From the NCBI RefSeq assembly GCF_023715685.1, contig NZ_JAMBOQ010000023.1:1-10008 (forward strand): a DNA stretch of 10,008 nucleotides, written 5' to 3'. Within the stretch, counting starts at the first letter, position 1; each line of letters starts with the position of its first letter. The translations under genes were made by a program, and so were the position numbers. The stretch comes from Priestia aryabhattai. Lineage in GTDB: Bacteria > Bacillota > Bacilli > Bacillales > Bacillaceae_H. Shown here piece by piece: positions 1-4,718 of this stretch. Below the pieces are notes generated by a model. That model saw only the letters and a list, made by a program, of their open reading frames with translations. It had not been told where the DNA came from and did no database searches.

Positions 1-69
1 GCGACAAGATGTCACATTGGTTTCGATCAAGCTCGCGCAGAGCTACAAATGATGTTTAAAGCAAACTAG
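1..69 (+). CDS. C-terminal end of a probable IS256-family (mutator-type) transposase, partial
   Basis: An open frame enters from the left edge and ends in TAG; only the last 22 residues are visible, ending GFDQARAELQMMFKAN. The pattern R-x-H-x-GF-x-Q-x-x-x-E-L-x-x-MF near the C-terminus resembles, from memory, the ends of IS256/mutator-type transposases of Firmicutes. The catalytic DDE residues would lie outside the window. Base composition is richer in G and C than the neighbouring spacers. Support comes from the terminal-repeat-like sequence 22 bases downstream. The family call is inference from a short tail; it could be an unrelated protein. Confidence 0.5.
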   Translation, partial: ATRCHIGFDQARAELQMMFKAN

Positions 70-91
70 TGGGTAACGTTCATAAGAAAAG

Positions 92-126
92 GACACTCCC
101 ATTTACACAAAATTATTGACGGTCCC
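92..126. mobile_element. Probable right terminal inverted repeat of the IS256-like element
   Basis: Just after the transposase stop lies a stretch whose reverse complement begins GGGACCGTCAATAATTTTGT and continues with GTAAATGG. Ends of the form G-x-GTCAA-x-AATTTTGTGTAAA are what I recall for IS256-type elements in Bacillus relatives. The outer boundary is taken as the CCC at 124-126. The matching left end and any 8-9 base target duplication are outside the window, so the boundary is approximate. Confidence 0.45.
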
Positions 127-391
127 TAAAATTATCTTACCAAAAGGACTTAAAGTTAAATGATTATAAATTTTTTATTGACTTATTATATCTTTAATAA
201 TTTCTTAAAAGGGAAGTAGAAGATAGAGTGGCAGATGATAAAAAATGGAAATTTCAATTTTTTCAGTGTAAGTGAATATTTAGAAGAAACACCAATAGGC
301 GACCTATTCCCTCCGTTAAGAAAGATAAAGCCACCTACACAATTTTTCCATTCATTATTATTTATCCTTTCACTTTTTCTTATTTATAAAT
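127..391. other. AT-rich spacer without a convincing gene
   Basis: No reading frame here has a good ribosome binding site. The only structure seen is a short hairpin, AATAGG (294-299) and CCTATT (303-308) with a CGA loop. It lies about 85 bases beyond the stop of the reverse-strand gene at 392-532 and is followed on that strand by a T-rich run. It could be a weak terminator for that gene. Confidence 0.3.
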
Positions 392-532
392 TTATTGATT
401 TACATGTTCCTGTTCTAATTGATTTACTACATCCTCCTGACATTCATTGATAAATAGATAAGTAAGGTATGAATGTAAGTCAAATTGTTCTTCCTTAATA
501 AACGTAGAGAAAACCTGTTTATATTCGCTCAA
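392..532 (-). CDS. 46-residue hypothetical protein with TTG start
   Basis: I do not recognise this gene. It is supported by a near-perfect ribosome binding site on the reverse strand (AAAGGAGGTC, 538-547) placed 5-6 bases before a TTG start at 532, followed by 46 codons and TAA. The protein begins MSEYKQVFSTFIKEEQ and ends LEQEHVNQ. It is hydrophilic, rich in Glu, Gln and Phe/Tyr, with one Cys near residue 33, and looks like two short helices; no signal peptide or membrane segment is visible. It stands alone, with no partner gene within 200 bases on its strand. Size and character fit the small soluble regulatory-type proteins common in Bacillus, but no function can be assigned. The forward-strand frame at 235-450 overlaps it antisense and lacks a ribosome binding site. 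Confidence 0.62.
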   Translation of the reverse strand: MSEYKQVFSTFIKEEQFDLHSYLTYLFINECQEDVVNQLEQEHVNQ

Positions 533-870
533 TAGTTTGACCTCCTTTATGTAAGTTCCTATTTTTCATTATTGCCCAACTAGCAATCTCTTATACATAC
601 AAATTACCAAAGTATTTTGTATGATAAGCCATTTTTATCTTGTACTAGCCCCGCCTCCCGCCTACGCCATATACAGTGACAGCCAAGCTTGCTATCCAAC
701 CTAATTCTTATTATATATGTAATCGCTTACAATTTAAATTAAAATAATAGAATATTATGATTTTACAACAATGTTAGGGGAATCATGAAAAATTCTTATA
801 AATGGTTAAAAAAATTAAGTAAGTAGAATATGTCTTTATATGTTAAGTATTGGACCCAAATTAAATTAGC
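533..870. other. Spacer, no convincing gene beyond a 13-codon ORF
   Basis: This stretch holds the leader of the reverse-strand gene at 392-532 and an AT-rich run interrupted by a short C-rich patch around 648-668. I could not place a good promoter. The only forward frame with a purine-rich lead-in is the 13-codon ORF at 785-826, listed separately. Confidence 0.3.
785..826 (+). CDS. Possible 13-residue cationic peptide
   Basis: A short frame, MKNSYKWLKKLSK, starts with ATG after AGGGGAATC and ends in TAG. Five of 13 residues are lysine, with aromatic and leucine residues between them, so it would be a basic amphipathic peptide. The binding site is close (3-4 bases) and imperfect, and frames this short arise by chance. 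It is recorded as possible only. Confidence 0.18.
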   Translation: MKNSYKWLKKLSK

Positions 871-908
871 TGTCCGCGAAAGTATACATTTTTAGTTAAC
901 ATAATGTG
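871..908. repeat. Dispersed palindromic repeat, degenerate copy 1
   Basis: TGTCCGCGAAAGTATAC at 871-887 matches 15 of 17 bases of TGTCCGTAAAAGTATAC at 7581-7597. The right half of the palindrome has decayed here. Similarity resumes with AACATAAT and AATGTG, and then with a hairpin terminator that begins AAAAAAG in both places. The two loci therefore look like diverged copies of one intergenic element of about 90-100 bases. Confidence 0.5.
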
Positions 909-932
909 CTTTATTGGTTCAAAAAAGGAAGA

Positions 933-965
933 GGCCTGTCTTTGAGGTTAAAGACAGGCCCCTTC
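933..965. terminator. Strong hairpin, probable bidirectional terminator
   Basis: GGCCTGTCTTT (933-943) and AAAGACAGGCC (950-960) form a perfect 11-pair stem with a six-base loop GAGGTT. The forward tail CCTTCTCATTT is only moderately T-rich. On the reverse strand the hairpin is followed by TCTTCCTTTTTTG, a better tail. It isolates sda from upstream transcription, although no clear gene ends just before it. Confidence 0.65.
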
Positions 966-1076
966 TCATTTAATAATTAAATAAATTCTAAAGGATGTAT
1001 TAACAAAAATCTAAATTACTCAATAGAATTTTAACATGGCTAAACCATGTCTTATCTAGCTTTAATACAGCAAATT

Positions 1077-1085
1077 TAATACACA
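1077..1085 (+). promoter_or_regulatory. Possible DnaA box upstream of sda
   Basis: TAATACACA differs from the DnaA-box consensus TTATNCACA at one position and lies 57 bases before the sda start. In B. subtilis sda transcription is known to depend on DnaA, which couples replication stress to the sporulation block. A single near-match in AT-rich DNA is weak evidence. Confidence 0.28.
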
Positions 1086-1142
1086 TTCAAAAATAAATAA
1101 ACAAGGTGCATGAATGATAACTTTGTAAAAGCGAGGGGAAAC

Positions 1143-1289
1143 ATGAAGAAATTAAATGATGAAACATTATTAGCATCGTATTTTAAAGCAATTGAATTAA
1201 AGTTAGATAAAGATTTCATTCTTATTCTTGAAGAAGAATTGAAAAGAAGGGATCTACCCTTCATTACTAAAACAGATAGGAGTAATTAA
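1143..1289 (+). CDS. sda: Sporulation checkpoint inhibitor Sda
   Basis: The 48-residue product starts MKKLNDETLLASYFKAIELK and continues with LDKDFI, LILEEELKRR and DLPFI. The order L-x-DE-x-LL-x-SYFKA-x-x-x-x-L-x-x-DFI-x-x-x-x-x-E-x-x-RR matches the helical hairpin of B. subtilis Sda (46 residues) along nearly its whole length. Known members bind the dimerisation/phosphotransfer domain of the sporulation kinases KinA and KinB. They thereby stop phosphate flow to Spo0A when replication is incomplete or damaged. The ATG follows GCGAGGGG with a four-base gap. The last codons run into the left arm of the terminator at 1269-1327. It stands alone and converges on the 42-residue gene at 1297-1425. 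The C-terminus ITKTDRSN is a few residues longer than the B. subtilis tail, which is normal variation. Confidence 0.87.
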   Translation: MKKLNDETLLASYFKAIELKLDKDFILILEEELKRRDLPFITKTDRSN

Positions 1290-1327
1290 TTCGGAATTAC
1301 GCTTCTATCTGTTTTTCTTTTTTTACA
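1269..1327. terminator. Shared bidirectional terminator of sda and the convergent 42-aa gene
   Basis: AAAACAGATAG (1269-1279) pairs with CTATCTGTTTT (1305-1315), with an inner GTAATT (1282-1287) and AATTAC (1295-1300) stem. The forward tail is TTTTTCTTTTTTT. The hairpin overlaps the final codons of both genes, whose stop codons are only seven bases apart. Each gene thus carries half of the other's terminator in its coding sequence. Confidence 0.85.
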
Positions 1328-1425
1328 ACCCACATTAAGAATTCTTTTTCTTGATGAGTTAGCTTTCTATTTAAGGATTGTTCAAACTTTAAGACTAATT
1401 CTATAAAGCGCTGCATGTTATCCAT
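1297..1425 (-). CDS. 42-residue hypothetical protein convergent with sda
   Basis: I do not recognise the family. On the reverse strand AAGGAG (1437-1442) precedes an ATG at 1425 by 11 bases, and a plausible SigA promoter lies further upstream (1461-1490). The product begins MDNMQRFIELVLKFEQSLN and continues RKLTHQEKEFLMW, then VVKKEKQIEA. It looks wholly helical: a Phe/Leu-rich first helix, a turn at NRKLTHQE, and a second helix. The shape resembles small helical-hairpin regulators such as Sda itself, but there is no sequence match. The second ATG (fourth codon) is an alternative start, 20 bases from the binding site and so less likely. Convergence with sda, and a shared terminator, would make the two transcripts interfere if both are made. 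Confidence 0.62.
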   Translation of the reverse strand: MDNMQRFIELVLKFEQSLNRKLTHQEKEFLMWVVKKEKQIEA

Positions 1426-1460
1426 TTATGTTATAACTCCTTGAGTTTATTTTTAAGTAT

Positions 1461-1490
1461 AGAATAGGGTTAAGGTTTTTGTTCTGTCAA
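1461..1490 (-). promoter_or_regulatory. Probable SigA promoter of the 42-aa gene
   Basis: On the reverse strand a perfect -35 TTGACA (1485-1490) and a -10 TATTCT (1461-1466) are 18 bases apart. Transcription would start near 1454, about 12 bases before the AAGGAG site. The -35 is consensus; the -10 matches four of six. Confidence 0.5.
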
Positions 1491-1953
1491 ATTTTGTTTG
1501 GTTTTAATGCTGAGATCTTTAAAAAGCATAAAAGATAAATGGAGACTAATGATGTTATAGAAAAGAAAAGCCCCAAAGCAGTTTTGAAAACTGACAATAG
1601 GACTTTTCTTAGAAAAAGATTAAGGTGTACATTCTTATGTGTTATGCAACGTTGGACTTTTGCATAAATATATTTTAACATAAAAAAATTAGATTAGTAA
1701 ATGTTTCAGTTAGTGAATATTTGTAGTTTGAAAGCAGGAGAAATAAGTTAGACCTTGTGTAAGAAGGCCAATTTTGTGCAAAGAGATGGAACTTAGACAT
1801 ATTATAAATATATGTAAATAAACAATATATAAAAACCTGTACAATAGAGAAAGATTGAAAAAGATACACAAAGAAATACTAATTTAGGGCTGCTATGCAA
1901 CCCTTTTATTTTCAATATCTTGTAAATATCATAAATAAAAGGAGAAATGGTTG
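1491..1953. other. Spacer with three inverted repeats, no convincing gene
   Basis: Reading frames here lack ribosome binding sites. Three structures are visible. The first is a nested hairpin, AAGAAAAG (1563-1570) with CTTTTCTT (1603-1610), enclosing CAGTTTT and AAAACTG; its reverse-strand tail is T-rich. The second is an operator-like repeat, TTATGCAA (1642-1649) and TTGCATAA (1660-1667), with a 10-base gap. The third is a terminator-like hairpin, AGGGCTG and CAACCCT (1886-1904), followed by TTTTATTTT and ending 41 bases before the YbjQ-type gene. The third could act as an attenuator in that gene's leader, but no competing structure is obvious. Confidence 0.4.
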
Positions 1954-2226
1954 ATGATTATTGTTACAACAGAAAATGTACCAAACTATAAAACAGTAGA
2001 AGTAAAGGGTCCTGTATTTGGATTAACTATACGAGCAAGAGGGATTGGGAATGATATTCTTGCTGGATTAAAGGGTCTCATTGGTGGCGAAATTAATCAA
2101 TATACAGAAATGTTTGAGGACGCACGGAAGCATGCATTAGACCGTATGGTGAAAAATGCCCAAGTGATGGGTGCCAATGCAATAATTATGATGCGATTTG
2201 ATTCTGGTGAAATTGTAACAACATGA
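1954..2226 (+). CDS. YbjQ/UPF0145-family protein, C-terminus lost by frameshift
   Basis: The product begins MIIVTTENVPNYKTVEVKG, then has VFGLTIRARG, LKGLIGGEINQYTEM, an A-x-x-x-A-x-D-x-M helix, and MGANAIIMMRFDSGEI. This order is that of the YbjQ (UPF0145, formerly 'heavy-metal binding') family of about 103-107 residues, a pentamer-forming fold of unknown biochemical role. I chose the ATG at 1954 over the TTG at 1951 because AAAAGGAG (1937-1944) is then nine bases away. The frame ends early (90 residues) at a TGA inside the last strand. The family's usual ending, MSEIVAYGTAVIVEEM, continues in the -1 frame from 2223. One extra A in the run at 2219-2222 would restore a full-length protein ending VTNMSEIVAYGTAV. 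The cause may be a real mutation, a sequencing error or, less likely, recoding. Confidence 0.8.
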   Translation: MIIVTTENVPNYKTVEVKGPVFGLTIRARGIGNDILAGLKGLIGGEINQYTEMFEDARKHALDRMVKNAQVMGANAIIMMRFDSGEIVTT

Positions 2227-2273
2227 GTGAAATCGTGGCATACGGAACCGCAGTTATTGTAGAAGAGATGTAA
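2223..2273 (+). other. Out-of-frame C-terminal tail of the YbjQ-family gene
   Basis: The 16-codon frame MSEIVAYGTAVIVEEM is the missing end of the upstream protein. Its ATG overlaps the upstream TGA as ATGA, the geometry of translationally coupled genes. No ribosome binding site of its own is evident apart from sequences inside the upstream frame. Its stop lies two bases before the next gene. Confidence 0.6.
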
Positions 2274-2275
2274 AA

Positions 2276-2506
2276 ATGGTGAATTTAATCATTACTTATT
2301 ATGTAGTGATGAGTGTTGGTATCTTGATTTTAGCTATATTATCATGGCTTATTTGGGATAAACGCTTTCGAAACCGACATGGCCAGGATATACCGAATGG
2401 ATTTATCCGCACAGATGAAGTTACGGTTGACCCAACAACAAACAAAAAATTACGCGTATATTACAATCATCATACGGGAGAACGGTTTTATAAGGAAGAA
2501 AAATGA
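2276..2506 (+). CDS. Small single-pass membrane protein
   Basis: The 76-residue product has one strong membrane helix (about residues 4-27, from IITYYVV to LSWLIW). A basic stop-transfer patch, DKRFRNRHG, follows. The soluble tail carries PNGFIRTDEVTVDPTTNK, LRVYYN and TGERFYKEE. The tail reads like a short beta-rich module that recurs in small Bacillus membrane proteins, but I cannot name the family. With the basic patch inside, the tail would be cytoplasmic. The ATG is two bases after the stop of the YbjQ tail and has only a weak GAAGAGATG lead-in, so it probably depends on coupled translation in one transcript with the YbjQ gene. No terminator separates them. The frameshift upstream could therefore change its expression. 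Confidence 0.75.
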   Translation: MVNLIITYYVVMSVGILILAILSWLIWDKRFRNRHGQDIPNGFIRTDEVTVDPTTNKKLRVYYNHHTGERFYKEEK

Positions 2507-2603
2507 ACTCTATTTCTACTTTACATAATGCTGTCTATTGGAAATCATACAATAAGTAGCGTGTTTAAAAGCTTTTTTATGTACAATCAACCAGAGGATG
2601 AAA

Positions 2604-2628
2604 GGTTTATTGTTGGGAAAAATAAACC
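2604..2628 (+). other. Hairpin immediately upstream of a ribosome binding site
   Basis: GGTTTATT (2604-2611) and AATAAACC (2621-2628) form a perfect eight-pair stem ending three bases before the AAAGGAG of the 51-residue gene. There is no U-tract, so it is not a terminator. A 5' stability element or a translational control site would fit. Confidence 0.35.
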
Positions 2629-2645
2629 CGAAAGGAGTGTACTAA

Positions 2646-2801
2646 ATGAAAAAACAAAAAAACTCAACTGATAACTCAACAATTGCAGAAGGAATAAATA
2701 CTGAAGATGAATTGCAAAAAGATGCAACCCCAGAGGAAATTTCTAAAGGAGAATATACTAACGTAACGACTCTCTCTTTAGACGAAAATGATCCAAGCTA
2801 A
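2646..2801 (+). CDS. 51-residue acidic hydrophilic protein
   Basis: AAAGGAG (2631-2637) lies eight bases before the ATG. The product begins MKKQKNSTDNSTIAEGINTE, continues DELQKDATPEEISKGEYT, and ends VTTLSLDENDPS. It has no hydrophobic core, Cys or Trp, and is rich in Asp, Glu, Asn, Thr and Lys, so it is probably disordered. Small proteins with an 'A-x-GI-x-T-x-x-x-L-x-x-DATPEEI' stretch and a 'VTTLSxDExDPS' ending are familiar to me from Bacillus genomes as hypotheticals; I cannot give a function. It sits 139 bases after the small membrane protein and ends just before a good terminator, so it may be the last gene of that transcript or a separate unit. Confidence 0.7.
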   Translation: MKKQKNSTDNSTIAEGINTEDELQKDATPEEISKGEYTNVTTLSLDENDPS

Positions 2802-2825
2802 ATTAACTTAGAACAAATTTTTATT

Positions 2826-2853
2826 ACACCGTTTATTTGAAACGGTGTTTTTA
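2826..2853 (+). terminator. Rho-independent terminator
   Basis: ACACCGTTT (2826-2834) and AAACGGTGT (2840-2848) form a nine-pair stem with a five-base loop, followed by TTTTTATT. It ends the 51-residue gene's transcript. Confidence 0.85.
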
Positions 2854-2936
2854 TTGATTATTTTTCTCTAGTAATTGTTACTCTATCCAGCATTAAATTA
2901 GTTATCACAATGTAATTTATCGGCAACTATATGTTC

Positions 2937-2963
2937 AAAAGCCCTTTTATCAAGGGCTTTTTG
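2937..2963. terminator. Rho-independent terminator of the SigH-like gene, usable in both directions
   Basis: AAAAGCCCTT (2937-2946) and AAGGGCTTTT (2952-2961) make a ten-pair stem with a five-base loop. It lies about 40 bases beyond the stop of the reverse-strand sigma factor gene. The T-run is better on the forward strand (TTTTTG) than on the reverse (TTTTG). Confidence 0.8.
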
Positions 2964-3001
2964 TATACTGTAAACTTAAGTCCTTCATTAAGGCAAAAAG
3001 A

Positions 3002-3649
3002 TTATATAGCTTTTTCTACCTCCAGGTACCGTCCTGCTTTTCTTTTTATTCGTTGAATAGCATTATCAATAGACTTTTCAGACATACTTAATACTTTGGA
3101 AATTTCTATATATGAATAGTCATTTATATATAAAGCCCATACTCTTTGTTCTAATTTACTAAGTAGCTCGGCTATTTTTTGTTTCTTTTCTTCGAATTCT
3201 TCTTGATTGATAAGTAATAATTCCGGATTTGTTATATTTTTTTCGGCTATCATATCAAGAAGCATATAGGCTGCTTCTTGATTAGATAAAGGCTTGTATA
3301 GGGAAACATAGGCGTTTAGAGGTCCATGTTTTTGACGAGCAGCTGTTTTAACCGCGGTGAACATCTGTCTCTTAATACAGAGCTCAGCAAATGTTTTAAA
3401 AGAGGACATTTTATCCCCTTTAAAATTACGAATGGCCTTATATAGACCAATCATTCCTTCTTGAATAAGGTCTTCCTTATCGCCCCCTCTTAAAAAATAG
3501 GTTGATGCCTTCGCTTGAACATTACCCCGATATTTTTTAATTAAAAAGTTTAATGCCTCTTCGTTCCCATAATGAATTAGGTTTAGTAGATCTTCATCTT
3601 TATATCTATCGTAATTCTCGATTAATTCAGTTTCGATATTTGTACTCAC
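3002..3649 (-). CDS. SigH-like RNA polymerase sigma factor (sigma-70 family)
   Basis: The 215-residue protein follows B. subtilis SigH (218 residues) closely. Region 2 (about 35-108) has ALNFLIKKYRGNVQAKA, LIQEGMIGLYKAIR-x-FK, SSFKTFAELCIKRQ and ARQKHGPLN. Region 4 (about 160-205) has LLSKLEQRVWALYIN, SYIEISKVL and SIDNAIQRIKRK. SigH directs early stationary-phase, competence and sporulation genes. The normal sigH locus (near rpmG/secE/rpoB) is absent here, so this is probably a second copy. Core-binding and -10 recognition residues look conserved. The region 4 helix differs (SMSEKSIDN here, NRHVKSIDN in SigH), which may alter -35 recognition. The start is GTG at 3649, seven bases after GGAGG. 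An out-of-frame ATG at 3653 opens an eight-codon frame across this start and might compete for ribosomes. The gene is single, with a terminator just downstream. Confidence 0.85.
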   Translation of the reverse strand: MSTNIETELIENYDRYKDEDLLNLIHYGNEEALNFLIKKYRGNVQAKASTYFLRGGDKEDLIQEGMIGLYKAIRNFKGDKMSSFKTFAELCIKRQMFTAVKTAARQKHGPLNAYVSLYKPLSNQEAAYMLLDMIAEKNITNPELLLINQEEFEEKKQKIAELLSKLEQRVWALYINDYSYIEISKVLSMSEKSIDNAIQRIKRKAGRYLEVEKAI

Positions 3650-3856
3650 TCATATCCCTCCGCCAATCTTAGGTGAATTTTAAAAGTATTCTTGGAATAG
3701 CAAGCTTAATTCTTTTAAGATTATCTTAGTCAGTAAAAAAAGATTTTTTTAAGACAAAAAACGCCTAGTATAGCCTGGCGCTTCTCTATATACCTTTGAT
3801 TTTTGGTTATTATTTCTCCATCCCTCTAAAGTATAAGAAACTAGAAATAAAAATGT

Positions 3857-3863
3857 TGTCGAA
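3857..3863 (+). promoter_or_regulatory. Possible Spo0A box, distal
   Basis: TGTCGAA matches the 0A-box core exactly. It is about 210 bases upstream of the SigH-like start. About one chance match is expected in a window of this size, so the call rests on its position between two sporulation-type genes. Confidence 0.22.
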
Positions 3864-3925
3864 CCTTGGTAATGCTTTCAAAAAATCTAATCTTTTGTAC
3901 TTTACAATGATGTATAAGATAAATA

Positions 3926-3962
3926 AAAATCCTTCTTTAATTTAAGGGAGGGATTTTTAATT
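3926..3962. terminator. Terminator-like hairpin with G-U pairs
   Basis: AAAATCCTTCT (3926-3936) pairs with GGGAGGGATTTT through 3956 when G-U pairs are allowed. Forward tail is TTTTTAATTT, reverse tail is TTTTTATTTATC. No confirmed gene ends here on the forward strand. On the reverse strand it would close the possible small peptide at 3965-4051. Confidence 0.5.
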
Positions 3963-4086
3963 TATTAATTGTTTTTAACTTTAAATAATATTTTTGAAAT
4001 TATAAATGAAATAGGCGCTGCCATAACTGAGGTTAAAAATGTAGAGTTCACGTAATGAGGTTTATTGAAAAATAAGTGTCAGTATG

Positions 4087-4093
4087 TGTCGAA
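4087..4093 (+). promoter_or_regulatory. Possible Spo0A box, proximal
   Basis: A second TGTCGAA, 38 bases upstream of the ATG at 4132. Its position just ahead of the gene would suit a repressor or a start-proximal site. Same caveat on chance. Confidence 0.22.
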
Positions 4094-4131
4094 TGGGTAA
4101 TATAAAAGAAATGACATCAGGAGGGGAGGAT

Positions 4132-4293
4132 ATGCTGGATAACTATGAACGTTCCCTATTCCATAGGGAGATTAAAAGTTTAATTGCAGATTATAATAAG
4201 TGTAGAGATTTAGCCATTAAGAATGAATTATATCATCAGATAGTACTTCTAAAAAAAGCACTTAAATATAAACGGAATAAGGTCTCAACATGA
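4132..4293 (+). CDS. 53-residue hypothetical protein, basic and helical
   Basis: I do not recognise this family. The start is the ATG at 4132 because AGGAGGGGAGGA lies directly before it with about seven bases from GGAGG; the in-frame ATG at 4084 has no such site. The product begins MLDNYERSLFHREIKSLIAD, continues YNKCRDLAIKNELYHQI, and ends ALKYKRNKVST. It reads as two amphipathic helices with a Cys near residue 26 and a strongly basic end, which could suit protein or nucleic-acid binding. It is a single gene, divergent from the SigH-like factor, and followed by its own terminator. The very strong binding site suggests high translation. Confidence 0.7.
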   Translation: MLDNYERSLFHREIKSLIADYNKCRDLAIKNELYHQIVLLKKALKYKRNKVST

Positions 4294-4312
4294 TATAGGC
4301 TATCTATTTATT

Positions 4313-4358
4313 GAGGAAAACGATTTATCTCTCGAATTGAATTGTTTTTCTCTTTTTT
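4313..4358 (+). terminator. Terminator of the 53-aa gene
   Basis: GAGGAAAAC (4313-4321) pairs with GTTTTTCTC (4344-4352), with one G-U pair, followed by TTTTTT. A weaker outer pairing, TCTATTTAT with ATAAATAGA, could extend the structure to about 4369. Confidence 0.65.
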
Positions 4359-4718
4359 ATATAAATAGACTTTTAGTCTTTCAAACGAAATAAGGAAGTA
4401 ATAAAGATGAAATGAAATAAATATCATCCCTAACATGCCTATTCTAGATGATATTTAACTGCTTTCTAGTTTACATAAAGAGTATATGGGGAAATTAATA
4501 ACATGTAAGTTTTTAATAAAGGGAACATTTTGATTTAGTAACTTATTTAGTGAATAGTGTAGTATCTGGTCTCTACGTGGAGAAATTTTTTCAAAAGTTT
4601 CTCCTAACTGAGGGGAACACCCTTAAATAGGAAAAGGCAGACTTAGTTTATTTCCTTAGAGGGGTAAAGCCAACTAAATCTTTTAATAAAGAGATGACCT
4701 TTAATGCAAATATTGTAG
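4359..4718. other. Spacer with strong hairpins, no gene seen
   Basis: Two structures stand out. AAATATCATC (4419-4428) and GATGATATTT (4447-4456) are a perfect ten-base inverted repeat with an 18-base loop and no T-run. GGAGAAA (4579-4585) and TTTCTCC (4598-4604) enclose TTTT and AAAA arms, giving a nearly continuous hairpin, followed closely by AGGG-GAACA-CCCT. Neither looks like a terminator; a structured leader or small RNA is possible but unproven. Confidence 0.35.

Larger units (their letters stand above)
3650..4131. other. Divergent spacer between the SigH-like gene and the 53-aa gene
   Basis: The region holds two TGTCGAA heptamers (3857-3863 and 4087-4093), matching the core of Spo0A boxes. 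It also holds a terminator-like hairpin (3926-3957) and a possible 28-codon hydrophobic frame on the reverse strand (3965-4051). I could not place convincing -35/-10 pairs for either flanking gene. Confidence 0.4.

Noticed and set aside
235..450. Forward 71-codon frame with a hydrophobic stretch
   Set aside because: No ribosome binding site before the ATG, and its second half is antisense to the well-supported reverse gene at 392-532.
827..895. Forward 21-codon frame beginning MSLYVKYW
   Set aside because: No ribosome binding site, and it runs into the degenerate palindromic repeat.
1539..1667. Forward 42-codon frame beginning METNDVIEKK
   Set aside because: Only a weak AAAGAT before the ATG; its second half is Cys/Arg/Phe-rich and runs through two inverted repeats.
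1487..1869. Two reverse-strand frames of 64 codons
   Set aside because: No ribosome binding sites, composition typical of AT-rich noise (Phe, Leu, Tyr, Ile), and no family resemblance.
4084..4131. Longer start for the 53-residue gene
   Set aside because: The excellent AGGAGGGGAGGA would lie inside the coding sequence; the ATG at 4132 uses it properly.
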